A stretch of DNA of 64,000 nt from an uncultured Ralstonia sp. (GCA_913056305.1 CAJXMR010000001.1:1-64000), one strand, 5' to 3'. Counted from the stretch's first letter, positions 27,338-36,952 are shown. Notes: generated from the letters alone by a model not told the origin. A program made the numbers and translations.

Positions 27338-29020
27338 ATGGGCAACATCTTCGACTACGTCGTTGTGGGCGGCGGCTCCGCCGGCTGCGTCGTGGCGGGT
27401 CGACTCACCGAAGACCCGGCGGTGACGGTCTGCGTGCTGGAGGCAGGCGGCAAAGGGACTGACGCCGTCATCCGTATCCCGACCGGCGCCGTCGCGATGC
27501 TGCCGACCCGGCTCAACAACTGGGCATTCGAGACGGTGCCCCAGCCGGGACTGGGCGGGCGCAAGGGATACCAGCCGCGCGGCAAGGCCTTGGGAGGCTC
27601 ATCGGCGATCAACGCGATGGTCTACATCCGCGGGCATCGCAATGACTACGACGACTGGGCCGCGCGCGGCAACATCGGCTGGTCTTACGAGGACGTGTTG
27701 CCGTATTTCCGGCTCAGCGAGCACAACGAGCGGCTCGACAACGCATGGCATGGCCAGGGCGGCCCGCTTTGGGTCAGCGACCTGCGCTCCGACAACCCTT
27801 TCCAGGCGCGCTACCTGGCGGCCGCACATCAGGCCGGGCTGCCGGTGACGGATGACTTCAACGGGGCGGAACAGGAAGGCGTCGGCATCTACCAGGTGAC
27901 GCAAAAACACGGCGAGCGGTGGAGCGCGGCACGTGCATACCTGCTGCCGCACCTCGGACGGCGCGACAACCTGAGCGTCGAGACGCATGCCCAGGTGCAG
28001 CGCATCCTGTTCGAGGGCACACGGGCCGTGGGCGTTGAAGTGCTGCAAGGCGGCCGCCTGCGCACCATCCGGGCACGCCGTGAAGTGGTGCTGGCGGCCG
28101 GCGCATTCCAGACGCCCCAGCTGCTGATGCTCTCCGGCGTCGGCCCCGCCCAAGATCTGGAGCGCCTCGGCATTCAGACACGCGTGCACCTGCCCGGGGT
28201 GGGCAAGAACCTGCAAGACCATCCCGACTTCATCTTCGGCTATCGCGCACGCAGCCTCGACACGATAGGCGTGTCGATCGGGGGCGGGGCGCGCATGTTG
28301 CAAGCCATCCGACGTTTCCGGCAGGAAAGGCGCGGTGCGCTCACGTCCAATTTTGCGGAAGGCGGCGGCTTTCTCAAGACGCGCGCTGATCTCGCGATGC
28401 CCGATATCCAGCTCCATTTTGTCGTCGCGCTGGTGGACGACCATGCGCGGCGCTTTCATCTGGGGCATGGGCTGTCGTGTCACGTCTGCCTGTTGCGCCC
28501 ACGCAGCCGCGGGTCCGTGACCCTGCAGAGCAAGCACCCCCACGATGCGCCGCTGATCGACCCCGCGTTCTTCCAGGACCCGCAGGATCTCGAAGACATG
28601 GTGGCCGGCTTCACGCTGACACGCAGGCTGATGCAAGCGCCGGCGCTGGCCGAATGGATCACGAAGGATGTGTTCACCGCCAACGTGCGGACCGACGACG
28701 AGATTCGCGCGGTCCTGCGGCAGCGCACCGACACCGTCTACCACCCGGTCGGCACCTGCCGGATGGGAACCGACCCGCACGCCGTGGTGGACCCGCAATT
28801 GCGCGTGCGGGGTGTGGAGGGACTGCGCATCGTCGACGCTTCCGTCATGCCAACGCTCATCGGCGGCAACACCAACGCGCCGACGATCATGATTGCCGAG
28901 AAGGCCGTCGATCTGATGCGAGGCCGCAGCCGGGTTCAGCCGGCGCCACGCGAAGCGGTCTCGATGCCCACACACGTTCACGCCGACGCCTCTGAGGAAG
29001 CCAGCCATGCATTCAGCTAA
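27338..29020 (+). CDS. GMC-family FAD alcohol dehydrogenase (choline dehydrogenase-like)
   Basis: A 560-residue flavoprotein of the glucose-methanol-choline family. The N-terminal FAD-binding fold (DYVVVGGGSAGCVVAGRLTE) is at residues ~6-25, with the GMC signature near KALGGSSAINAMVYIRG. The C-terminal catalytic region DTVYHPVGTCRMG carries the His, and a final GGNTNAPTIMIAEKA helix is present. Members such as AlkJ oxidise aliphatic alcohols and pass electrons to the respiratory chain. The ATG at 27338 follows GGAG. The stop codon overlaps the next gene by 14 bases, so translation is probably coupled. No signal peptide is seen. Confidence 0.92.
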   Translation: MGNIFDYVVVGGGSAGCVVAGRLTEDPAVTVCVLEAGGKGTDAVIRIPTGAVAMLPTRLNNWAFETVPQPGLGGRKGYQPRGKALGGSSAINAMVYIRGHRNDYDDWAARGNIGWSYEDVLPYFRLSEHNERLDNAWHGQGGPLWVSDLRSDNPFQARYLAAAHQAGLPVTDDFNGAEQEGVGIYQVTQKHGERWSAARAYLLPHLGRRDNLSVETHAQVQRILFEGTRAVGVEVLQGGRLRTIRARREVVLAAGAFQTPQLLMLSGVGPAQDLERLGIQTRVHLPGVGKNLQDHPDFIFGYRARSLDTIGVSIGGGARMLQAIRRFRQERRGALTSNFAEGGGFLKTRADLAMPDIQLHFVVALVDDHARRFHLGHGLSCHVCLLRPRSRGSVTLQSKHPHDAPLIDPAFFQDPQDLEDMVAGFTLTRRLMQAPALAEWITKDVFTANVRTDDEIRAVLRQRTDTVYHPVGTCRMGTDPHAVVDPQLRVRGVEGLRIVDASVMPTLIGGNTNAPTIMIAEKAVDLMRGRSRVQPAPREAVSMPTHVHADASEEASHAFS

Positions 29021-31487
29021 CCCCGACCGCCGCACGGACGCGGTAACACCGCACGCGGCCATCATCATCGGCTCGGGCTTTGCTGGCATCGGCATGGCCG
29101 TGGCCTTCAAGCAAGCCGGGCTGCATGACTTCGTCATCCTCGAGCGGGCACAGGACGTTGGCGGCGTCTGGCGCGACAACAGCTATCCGGGCGCGGCCTG
29201 CGACGTGCCTTCGCATCTGTATTCCTTTTCCTTCGAACCCAACCCGAACTGGTCGCGCACCTTCGCGCCCCAAGCGGAGATCCACGCCTATCTGCGGCAT
29301 TGCGCGCGCAAATACGCCCTGGCGCCGCACATCCGATTTGGCGCCGAAGTCGCGCACGCACAGTACGACGAACCGCATTCGGTCTGGCGCGTCACGCTCG
29401 CGGATGGGACAACGCTCAGCGCCGCGCTGCTCATCAGCGGCACCGGACAGTTGAGCCGCCCCGCTTTCCCGAACTTGCCCGGCATGGAGACCTTCAAGGG
29501 CCACACCTTCCACTCCGCGCACTGGGACCACGGCTATGCGCTATCCGGCAAGCGCGTGGCGGTGGTGGGCACGGGGGCTTCGGCCATCCAGTTCGTGCCG
29601 GCCATTGCCGATGCCGTTGGGCAACTCACGGTATTCCAGCGCTCGCCCGCCTACCTCATGCCCCGCCCGGACCGCGCTTATCGGCCTTGGGAGAAGGCCT
29701 TGTTCCGGTGGCTGCCATGGACGATGAAGCTGCATCGCGCCATGATCTACACACGCTACGAGTCCCGCGCGTTGGCGTTCACGCGCTTCAAGGGGCTCAT
29801 GCAGTTGGCGGTGGGCGTGCCCTTCCGGCGGCTGCTCTCGAAACAGGTGCCGGATGCCGCGCTGCGCGCCAAGCTCACGCCCGATTACCCGATCGGCTGC
29901 AAGCGCATCCTGCTCTCAAGCGAGTACCTTGCGGCCATGAGCAAGCCCAATGTCCGCCTGGTGACCGAGGGCATCCACCGCGTGACCCCGGGCGGCATCG
30001 AGACGGTGGACGGCACGCATCATCCGGTCGACGCGATCATCTACGGCACGGGCTTTGCCGCCACCGAATTCCTCACGCCCATGCGCATCACCGGACGCGC
30101 GGGGCTGGACCTGAACGATGCGTGGCGGCGCGGGGCGCAGGCCTACCTCGGCCTGACCGTGCCGGGCTTCCCCAACTTCTTCATGCTCTACGGCCCCAAC
30201 ACGAATCTTGGCCACAACTCCATCGTCTACATGCTGGAGAGCCAGATCGCCCATGTCATCCGCTGCTGCAAGGCGATGACAGCGGCGCATGCGACCCGCA
30301 TCGAAACGGATGCACGCCGCTACCGGCGCTTCAACGCGCATATCCAGCAGCGTCTGGCCCAATCGGTCTGGAGCGGTTGCAAGAGCTGGTACGTGGATGC
30401 GAGCGGGCACAACAGCACCAACTGGCCGGGCTTCACGTTGACCTACCGCTGGCTGACGCGGTTCTCGAGCCTGCAGGCATACCGCCTGACGCGCACGCTG
30501 CCGGGGCCGGTGGGTCTGGCCGGTGGCGTGGCGGTGGCAGAACCCCATGGGTGGTGGGAAGCGGCCAATGCATGGTTCCTGCGCAACTTCCTGCGAGCAG
30601 GTTTTCGCTCGCTCATCGGTCCGCCGTTCGGCATCGCCATCCAGCGGGGCATCGTGCGCCTGCTCTCCCCGCTCATGCCGGGCGTCGGCGGGGTGATCCG
30701 CTATCGCACCTCAGTCAACAACGTACGCGTTGAAGTGGTGGCACCCAAGCACGGCGAGACGGGCGGCGCCATGCTCTACCTGCACGGCGGTGCCTTTTGC
30801 CTGGGCAGCTCCGGCACACACCGCAGCATCACGACCCGCCTGGCGGTGGAGTCCGGCATGTCAGTCAGCGCGCCCGACTATCGGCTGGCGCCAGAGCACC
30901 CGTACCCTGCCGCGCTCCACGATGCACTGGCGTGCTACGACGCGCTGCGCGGCCAAGGCTACGCGGCAGAGAAGATCGTCGTCGCAGGCGATTCGGCCGG
31001 TGGCGCACTGGCCTTGGCACTGGCACTTGCGCTGCGCGAGCGTGGCGATACGGCGCCGGCCGGCCTGCTGCTGATCTCGCCCGTGACCGATGCCACGCTG
31101 CGCGGTGACACGCTGGTGTCTCAGCGCACCCAGGATCCGATGATCCGTCGGGGTTGGCTCGAACAAGGGTTGCGCTGGTACCAGGCGCCGACCGAAGCAG
31201 AGCATGCACCGCTCGAGGCGGATCTGCGCGGCCTTCCGCCCATGCTGATCCAGGTGGGTGAACACGAAGTGCTGCGGTCCGATGCCACCCGGCTGGCCGA
31301 CCACGCGGCTGACTGCGGCGTGCCATGCCGCATTGAAATCCACGCCGCACGCTGGCATGTGTTTCACCTGCAGTCGTTCTATCTCCGCTCGGCGGTGGAG
31401 GCGCTGCGCACACTCGCGGAGTTTGCCCGCGAGCGTGTAGCCAGCGGGGCGAGCGTGGGACGTGCCAGCGTGCCGCCGCTCGGATGA
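29007..31487 (+). CDS. Baeyer-Villiger-type monooxygenase fused to alpha/beta hydrolase
   Basis: An 826-residue two-domain protein. Residues ~1-500 are a flavin-containing monooxygenase: FAD motif GSGFAG (22-27), second dinucleotide motif GTGASA (188-193), and FKGHTFHSAHWD (163-174), which fits the Baeyer-Villiger fingerprint FxGxxxHxxxW[P/D]. Residues ~580-820 are a hormone-sensitive-lipase-type hydrolase with HGGAF (from 593) as oxyanion hole and Ser663 in GDSAGG, then a C-terminal His in ARWHVFHLQ. The chemistry fits in series: ketone to ester, then ester to acid and alcohol. A GAGGAAG site lies before ATG 29007. It overlaps the GMC gene and is followed 6 bases later by a TetR gene. Substrate is unknown. 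Confidence 0.9.
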   Translation: MHSANPDRRTDAVTPHAAIIIGSGFAGIGMAVAFKQAGLHDFVILERAQDVGGVWRDNSYPGAACDVPSHLYSFSFEPNPNWSRTFAPQAEIHAYLRHCARKYALAPHIRFGAEVAHAQYDEPHSVWRVTLADGTTLSAALLISGTGQLSRPAFPNLPGMETFKGHTFHSAHWDHGYALSGKRVAVVGTGASAIQFVPAIADAVGQLTVFQRSPAYLMPRPDRAYRPWEKALFRWLPWTMKLHRAMIYTRYESRALAFTRFKGLMQLAVGVPFRRLLSKQVPDAALRAKLTPDYPIGCKRILLSSEYLAAMSKPNVRLVTEGIHRVTPGGIETVDGTHHPVDAIIYGTGFAATEFLTPMRITGRAGLDLNDAWRRGAQAYLGLTVPGFPNFFMLYGPNTNLGHNSIVYMLESQIAHVIRCCKAMTAAHATRIETDARRYRRFNAHIQQRLAQSVWSGCKSWYVDASGHNSTNWPGFTLTYRWLTRFSSLQAYRLTRTLPGPVGLAGGVAVAEPHGWWEAANAWFLRNFLRAGFRSLIGPPFGIAIQRGIVRLLSPLMPGVGGVIRYRTSVNNVRVEVVAPKHGETGGAMLYLHGGAFCLGSSGTHRSITTRLAVESGMSVSAPDYRLAPEHPYPAALHDALACYDALRGQGYAAEKIVVAGDSAGGALALALALALRERGDTAPAGLLLISPVTDATLRGDTLVSQRTQDPMIRRGWLEQGLRWYQAPTEAEHAPLEADLRGLPPMLIQVGEHEVLRSDATRLADHAADCGVPCRIEIHAARWHVFHLQSFYLRSAVEALRTLAEFARERVASGASVGRASVPPLG

Positions 31488-31493
31488 ACGCGC

Positions 31494-32198
31494 ATGGGGC
31501 ACATCACCCTGAAACCTCGGCGCGGCGGACTGATTTCCGCAGACCAAGCCAGCCAGGCACGCGAGCGGATCGTGGCCTACGCCTTGAAGGCGTTCAACGA
31601 GGTCGGCGTGGCGCACGTCACAACAACCAGCCTGTGCGCCGGACTCGAGATGAGTCCGGGCCATCTCTACTATTACTTTCGTGGCAAGGAAGCGATCGTG
31701 GCGCACCTCTTCGCTCGCTTCAAACGCGAGATGCAGGCGCAGCTGAGCACACGCCCAGAGCGCCCGCTGTCTGGGGAGCGATTGTCCGAACGCATACTCA
31801 AGTTTCTTGATTGCGCCTGGGAATATCGGTTTCTCTATCGGGACATGAACGGCTTGATTGCATCCAGCCGTTTGCTCGAGCACGGGTTCCGGGAGCTGAT
31901 CAACCTGAGTGCGCAATCCCTGAAAGCTGCCATCTGCGCAGACCAGCCCGAGCATCAAAGCGAGCAACGGCTGGCTCAATTGGACAGTGCCTGTCGCTGC
32001 GCAGTCATCGTGGCGACGTACTGGCTGTCATTCCAGTTCCTGCACAATGCCAGGCAGTTCAACGAGCGGGACATCATGACCCGCTCCTTTCAAGGCGCAC
32101 GCGACCAGGTACTCGCCCTGCTGCATCCGTTTCTGGAGACAACGCTGGACGAAACCCTTTGGAATCCATCTGACAACGCGTACGGAACAAGACACTAG
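31494..32198 (+). CDS. TetR-family transcriptional regulator
   Basis: A 234-residue regulator. The TetR DNA-binding helix-turn-helix is at residues ~20-66 (VTTTSLCAGLEMSPGHLYYY then FRGKEAIVAHLF). The C-terminal ligand domain is of the AcrR/TetR_C type with several aromatic residues. The start is 6 bases after the stop of the fused monooxygenase gene, so it is the last gene of the GMC-monooxygenase operon and may repress it in response to substrate. Confidence 0.9.
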   Translation: MGHITLKPRRGGLISADQASQARERIVAYALKAFNEVGVAHVTTTSLCAGLEMSPGHLYYYFRGKEAIVAHLFARFKREMQAQLSTRPERPLSGERLSERILKFLDCAWEYRFLYRDMNGLIASSRLLEHGFRELINLSAQSLKAAICADQPEHQSEQRLAQLDSACRCAVIVATYWLSFQFLHNARQFNERDIMTRSFQGARDQVLALLHPFLETTLDETLWNPSDNAYGTRH

Positions 32199-32300
32199 CG
32201 CAGGACGGCAACGCCATACCTTGCAGGTCGAGCAGCACACCGATCGGGCGGCCACAATCGCGCTCGATCGGCCACATGATCGAAGCATTGCTTGTAGTCG

Positions 32301-32642
32301 TTACCGTCCAGAAAGCTTGCCGAGCAGCTTCTGCACGATCTGCTCATGCTGCTCCAACGCCGCTTCGAGTGTCTGCGCGCCATAGCTTGCATTGTCCCGA
32401 GCGGCCAGCCCCGTCACGCGTGTGATGAACAAGGGTGTGTCCGTCGGCGCGGCTTCCGACACGCCCCGGAAACGGGTCGTCACCACACCGCCGGACTGCT
32501 CCAGCAGCGTGCGGCGGAATACCGGGTCGTTCTCCTCCATCCAGCGCGACCACGCATCGCTGTCGGAGACTTGTACCGGCCGGTTCTTCTCATCCAGGAT
32601 GTAGAAGCGGCGCCATTTTGGCGGACCGTCATGGGACGTCAT
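32301..32642 (-). CDS. Uncharacterised 113-residue protein
   Basis: I do not recognise this protein. It is polar with no signal peptide or membrane helix: residues 10-30 are aromatic and charged (KWRRFYILDEKNRPVQVSD), and the C-terminal third is a likely helix (LEAALEQHEQIVQKLLGKL). The start at 32642 has GGTGGTG nearby; codon use is like its neighbours. It sits alone between the TetR gene and argC. The gene is likely real because the frame has high third-position GC, but function is unknown. Confidence 0.6.
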   Translation of the reverse strand: MTSHDGPPKWRRFYILDEKNRPVQVSDSDAWSRWMEENDPVFRRTLLEQSGGVVTTRFRGVSEAAPTDTPLFITRVTGLAARDNASYGAQTLEAALEQHEQIVQKLLGKLSGR

Positions 32643-32816
32643 GTGGACACCACCAGAGTGCAGTTGTGGATACCTGGCTCCGCCCGCTTTGCGCGTGCCC
32701 TGCTGTACTCTCGCCGCGCGTCTTTGTACTTCCCTTATGTATAGACCCAGAGCATGGTGGACGGGCGGGCGATGGCAGCAGCGTGCCAAGCCGGGCAAAG
32801 CGCGGCGCCTGCCGCG

Positions 32817-33752
32817 TCAGACCGCATTGCTTCCCAACATCAGATCCAGATTCTGCACAGCCGCGCCCGATGCCCCCTTGCCGAGGTTGTCGAACACAGC
32901 ACTCAACAGCACCTGGCCGTGCGAGGCGTTGGCGAACACCCCCAGGCACAGATCGTTGGTGCCGTTGAGCGCCTGAGGGTCCAGCACCTCAAGTGATTCG
33001 GCTTCAGCCATCGACATCACACGCACATGGCGGGCCTGCGCATAGTGCTGCTGCAGACAGGCGTGCAGCCCGGCAGCGGTGGCGCCCGCAGGCAGGTGCT
33101 GCAACTGCAGCGCAATCGTCAGCACGATGCCCTGGCGGAAGGCCCCGTAGGCGGGGACAAAGACAGGGCGTGCGGCCAATCCGGCATGCAACGCGATCTC
33201 CGGCGTGTGCTTGTGCATCAGGCGCAGGCCGTAGACCTGGAGTGCCGGAGCATCTGCCTCTTCGCCCTCGTATTCCTGCACCTTGGCGCGACCGCCGCCG
33301 GAATAGCCGGAGATGGCGTGGATGGCCAGCGGGTAGTCCGCTGGCACCAGCCCCGCCATCACCAACGGCCGCAGCAGCGCAATCGCCCCGGTCGGATAGC
33401 ACCCCGGATTGGTCACGCGCCGCGCCCCGGCGATGCGCCGTGCCTGCGCAGCGTCCATCTCGGGAAGCCCGTAGACCCACTGCGCATCGGTCCGATGCGC
33501 GGAGCTGGCGTCGATCACCCGCACCGCCGGGTTGACGATGGCGGCCACGGCTTCGCGCGCCGCAGCATCGGGCAGGCACAGCAGCGCGACGTCGCAGGCG
33601 TTGATGGCTTCCGCGCGGCGACGGGCGTCCTTGCGCTCGGCTTCTGGCAGCGTGAGCAGGCGCAGGTCGGTGCGGCCGTGCAGGCGTTCGTGGATCTGCA
33701 GGCCGGTCGTGCCTTGGTCACCGTCGATGAAGATCAAGGGGGTCGTGTGCAT
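32817..33752 (-). CDS. argC: N-acetyl-gamma-glutamyl-phosphate reductase, type 2
   Basis: This is the third enzyme of arginine synthesis, which reduces N-acetylglutamyl phosphate to the semialdehyde with NADPH. The 311-residue length and N-terminus ([18 protein letters not shown]) match the type-2 (short) ArgC. The catalytic Cys118 is in [12 protein letters not shown] and the [10 protein letters not shown] motif follows. A CAGGAGC site precedes ATG 33752; the upstream extension to 33857 is not needed. It is divergent from a LysR regulator with palindromes between. Betaproteobacteria usually carry a type-1 argC elsewhere, so this may be a second copy. Confidence 0.93.
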   Translation of the reverse strand: MHTTPLIFIDGDQGTTGLQIHERLHGRTDLRLLTLPEAERKDARRRAEAINACDVALLCLPDAAAREAVAAIVNPAVRVIDASSAHRTDAQWVYGLPEMDAAQARRIAGARRVTNPGCYPTGAIALLRPLVMAGLVPADYPLAIHAISGYSGGGRAKVQEYEGEEADAPALQVYGLRLMHKHTPEIALHAGLAARPVFVPAYGAFRQGIVLTIALQLQHLPAGATAAGLHACLQQHYAQARHVRVMSMAEAESLEVLDPQALNGTNDLCLGVFANASHGQVLLSAVFDNLGKGASGAAVQNLDLMLGSNAV

Positions 33753-33843
33753 GGGGCGGGCTCCTGCCTCGTTGTGGGCGCCGATCCACGTAGACACCGG
33801 TGGCGCGATGGCCCATGATCGCTGCAGCGTTGGAATTAGAAAA

Positions 33844-33880
33844 GTTTGTTTTCGCAAACCTAGGATTCAGTTTTCCTGAA
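33844..33880. promoter_or_regulatory. Two inverted repeats in the argC-LysR intergenic region
   Basis: GTTTG-N6-CAAAC at 33844-33859 and TTCAG-N5-CTGAA at 33866-33880 lie side by side. The second is a T-N11-A-type LysR box. They sit ~92 and ~32 bases from the two start codons, so they probably hold the divergent promoters and LysR sites. Confidence 0.55.
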
Positions 33881-33911
33881 CTGAGTCTCCACCACCGGAC
33901 TGTATGCCGCC

Positions 33912-34799
33912 ATGCGTGAACTGAGCCTGGACCGCCTGCGTACCCTGGTCACCATCGCCGACCTCGGCTCCTTTGCTGCCGCCGCGCAAGCGCTGCACCT
34001 GGCGCCGCCCACGGTGAGCCTGCATATCGCCGAGCTGGAGCAGCGTATTGGTGCGCCATTGCTGCTACGCCGACGCGGGCAGGTACGCCCATCCGGCGTG
34101 GGCGAGACGCTGGTGGCCCGCGCGCGCCGCCTGCTGACCGATGCCGAACAGGCGCTCGACGACGTGCAGCGGCAGGTGCAGGGGCTGGAGGGGCGCGTCA
34201 GGCTGGGCGCCTCCACCGGGGCGATCGCGCACCTGCTGCCGCAGGCGCTCGAGACTCTTGGGCGAACGCACCCCGGCATCGATGTGCAGGTGGCGGTGCT
34301 GACTTCACAGGAGACGCTGGCGCGCCTGGTGGGCGGCACGCTGGATGTCGGCCTGGTAGCCCTGCCGCAAACGGCAGCGGAAGGCCTGGTCATACGCGCG
34401 TGGCGGCGCGACCCGGTGATGGCCTTCGTACCTGCGCACTGGCCCGCGCCCAAACGCGTGACACCGGAGTGGCTGGCCGCGCAACCGCTGATCCTCAACG
34501 ACGCGAGCACGCGGTTGTCACGGCTGAGCGCGGAGTGGTTTGCGGCGGCGGGCAAGCAGCCGCGCGCACGCATCCACCTCAACTACAACGATGCGATCAA
34601 GAGCCTGGTGGCCGCGGGCTATGGCGCCACGCTGCTGCCGCACGAGGGCGGCATGGCGCCGCCACCCGACCCACGCATCGCCATGCTGCCGCTGCGGCCG
34701 GCGCTGTGGCGCCCGCTTGGAATCGCGCATCGCACCGGCACGCCCGAGCCCGCCACGCAGCACGTGCTGGATGCGCTGTGGGCTCTCAAGCAAGGCTAG
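33912..34799 (+). CDS. LysR-family transcriptional regulator
   Basis: A 295-residue LysR regulator with the N-terminal winged helix (RLRTLVTIADLGSFAAAAQA then LHLAPPTVSLHIAELEQRIG) and the type-2 periplasmic-binding-like effector domain from about residue 90. It is transcribed away from argC and toward an aminotransferase 115 bases downstream. The palindromes at 33844-33880 are likely binding sites. The effector is unknown. Confidence 0.92.
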   Translation: MRELSLDRLRTLVTIADLGSFAAAAQALHLAPPTVSLHIAELEQRIGAPLLLRRRGQVRPSGVGETLVARARRLLTDAEQALDDVQRQVQGLEGRVRLGASTGAIAHLLPQALETLGRTHPGIDVQVAVLTSQETLARLVGGTLDVGLVALPQTAAEGLVIRAWRRDPVMAFVPAHWPAPKRVTPEWLAAQPLILNDASTRLSRLSAEWFAAAGKQPRARIHLNYNDAIKSLVAAGYGATLLPHEGGMAPPPDPRIAMLPLRPALWRPLGIAHRTGTPEPATQHVLDALWALKQG

Positions 34800-34914
34800 C
34801 GATGGCGCGTCGTCCGTCAGCGGCGGCTGAATCCCTGCCTTATGATGGGATCTCAATGCCGCTGCGCATGAACGTATCCGCCCTCCCCGCCGATCTAGAA
34901 GGATTGAACGCCGC

Positions 34915-36117
34915 ATGAACGCCAGCCTTCCGCCCGAATCGAACCGCCCCATTGCCGCCCGTGACGCCATCCGCGGGCTGCGCGCCTCCCGCATCCGCGA
35001 GGTGGCCAACGCCGGCTTCGGCCTGCCCGACGTGCTGCCATTCTGGTTTGGCGAATCGGACCGCGTCACGCCCGACTTCATCCGCGAAGCTGCGGCACAA
35101 GCGCTGTCGCGCGGCGCGACGTTCTATACGCACAACCTGGGCATTGCGCCGCTGCGCAGCGCGCTGGCCGACTATGTGAGCCGGCTGCACGGCGCCGCGT
35201 CGATGGACCACGTGGCCGTCACCAGCGCCGGCGTCAACGCGCTGATGCTGGCCGCGCAGCTGGTGGTGGGCCCCGGTGATCGCGCCGTCGCCGTCACGCC
35301 GCTGTGGCCGAACGTGGTGGAGATTCCGAAGATCCTCGGTGCCCACGTCGAAACCGTCTCGCTCGACTACGGTGCGCATGGCTGGACGCTCGACGTCGAC
35401 AAACTGCTCGCCGCCCTCACGCCCGGCACGCGGCTGCTGACCATCAATTCCCCCAGCAACCCGACCGGCTGGGTGATGCCGCGCGAGGCACAACAAGCCG
35501 TGCTCGCCCACTGCCGACGGCACGGCATCTGGCTCCTCGCCGATGAGGTCTACGAGCGCCTGTACTACGGCGACCGCCCCACCGCCCCCTCATTCCTCGA
35601 TATCGCCGAGCGCGACGAGCGCGTCATCTGCGTCAACTCGTTCTCCAAGTCGTGGCTGATAACAGGATGGCGGCTGGGCTGGATGGTGCTGCCCACCACC
35701 CTCACCGATGACCTGAGCAAGCTGATCGAATACAACACGTCGTGCGCGCCGTCCTTCGTGCAGGAAGCCGGCGTGGTGGCGGTGCGCGATGGGGAGGGCT
35801 TCATCCGCAGCGAGACCGCACGGCTGCGTGCGGCGCGCGATCATCTGGTCGGGGCGCTGTCTGCGGTGCCCGGCGTGGACGTGCATACGCCGGAAGGGGC
35901 GATGTATGTGTTCTTTCGCGTGCCGGGGGCGGAAGACAGCCTGGCGCTGTGCAAGCAACTCGTGCGCGAGGCGAGGCTCGGGCTTGCGCCCGGCAGCGCG
36001 TTTGGCGATGAGGGCGAAGGCTTTGTGCGGTGGTGCTATGCGTGCGACACGGCGCGGCTGGATGCGGGCGTGGAGCGGCTGCGCGCGTTCCTGTCGCGTG
36101 GCTCCACTATCGCGTAG
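34915..36117 (+). CDS. Class I/II PLP-dependent aminotransferase
   Basis: A 400-residue fold-type I aminotransferase. The PLP lysine is Lys245 in NSFSKSWLITGWRLGW, and the motifs NSPSNPTGW and LLADEVYERLYY are present. It resembles aspartate-aminotransferase-like (AspC/arginine-pyruvate type) enzymes, but the substrate cannot be called. AAGGA precedes ATG 34915. Its place behind the LysR gene suggests it is one of its targets. A GCCGGC-palindrome hairpin follows at 36121-36136. Confidence 0.88.
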   Translation: MNASLPPESNRPIAARDAIRGLRASRIREVANAGFGLPDVLPFWFGESDRVTPDFIREAAAQALSRGATFYTHNLGIAPLRSALADYVSRLHGAASMDHVAVTSAGVNALMLAAQLVVGPGDRAVAVTPLWPNVVEIPKILGAHVETVSLDYGAHGWTLDVDKLLAALTPGTRLLTINSPSNPTGWVMPREAQQAVLAHCRRHGIWLLADEVYERLYYGDRPTAPSFLDIAERDERVICVNSFSKSWLITGWRLGWMVLPTTLTDDLSKLIEYNTSCAPSFVQEAGVVAVRDGEGFIRSETARLRAARDHLVGALSAVPGVDVHTPEGAMYVFFRVPGAEDSLALCKQLVREARLGLAPGSAFGDEGEGFVRWCYACDTARLDAGVERLRAFLSRGSTIA

Positions 36118-36144
36118 CGCGCCGGCTATCGCCGGCCTACGTGC

Positions 36145-36873
36145 TCAACGCTTGGCCGGCGCCTGGCATAACGCCTGGTTGTGCAGAATGGCCTTGCCCG
36201 TCGGCGCATAGTTTTCTGCATCGCACGGCGGCATGAAGTTGAAATTGGACTTCTGCGCGCGCACGGCAACCGTGTCGGACAGCACGGCCAGGCATTGCGC
36301 GCTGTCGCCTCGGTGGTATTCCGTCAACGCGAGATCGCTCTTGGCCTTGTCGCGCTCGATCCAATCCATGAAGGTGCCGCATTCGGAGAGCAACGACGTG
36401 AGCGTCGTGCGGGCGACGTCGTAGTCCTTGGCGGCGTATTGCTTGTGCGATTGCTCGATGCGTGCCGCGCGTTGGCGGTCCGTGCAGGCGGCGGGCGGGC
36501 GGAGGTATTCGCCGTCGAATCCGGCACGTGCGCCGCAGAAGTCGCGGCAAGCATCGACTGTGCCGGTTGAATCCAGTGTGAGCATACTGCCGGTGCCGGA
36601 CATGGTGATGCGGCACGCCCCGTTGCTGTCTTTCGCCACGCCGACGCCGCCCTCGATCGTGCCCTCCAGGGCGCAGGTGTGGCAGTTTCCGCCGATGGTG
36701 GTGAGGGTGAAGCTGGTGCCCTTGATGGTCAGGGTGCCGTGGCCGTTGCCGCCTTCGGTGTAGGTGTATTGGCCAGGGGCGGGGGTTGGGGTGGCGGCGG
36801 TTGCCCATGCGGTTGTCGCCAGACCGAACACGGCCGCCGCCAGTGTGTTTCGCACCCACCCCCTAAGCGCCAT
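36145..36873 (-). CDS. Exported cysteine-rich protein of unknown function
   Basis: A 242-residue protein with a clear signal peptide (basic start MALRGWVRNT, a hydrophobic stretch, then an ATA-type cleavage site near residue 26). The mature part has about ten Cys (for example GGNCHTC, ACRDFCG, LLSECG, SDTVAV region, ALCQAP), which suggests a disulfide-bonded periplasmic protein. I do not recognise the family. The start at 36873 has AAGGAC just before it. It lies at the edge of the T6SS accessory genes on the same strand, which makes an immunity-like or periplasmic accessory role possible. Confidence 0.65.
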   Translation of the reverse strand: MALRGWVRNTLAAAVFGLATTAWATAATPTPAPGQYTYTEGGNGHGTLTIKGTSFTLTTIGGNCHTCALEGTIEGGVGVAKDSNGACRITMSGTGSMLTLDSTGTVDACRDFCGARAGFDGEYLRPPAACTDRQRAARIEQSHKQYAAKDYDVARTTLTSLLSECGTFMDWIERDKAKSDLALTEYHRGDSAQCLAVLSDTVAVRAQKSNFNFMPPCDAENYAPTGKAILHNQALCQAPAKR

Positions 36874-36952
36874 GTCCTTACCCCTGTGAATGCTCACGAT
36901 GCCTGAACTTTCTGCTGGATGAAGCACCGTGCCTATATCAACCTATCAACGA

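Noticed and set aside
32699..32706. A CTGTACTC box on the plus strand between argC and the small unknown gene
   Set aside because: It matches the motif, but it lies between two minus-strand genes and points away from any start. It is more likely chance.
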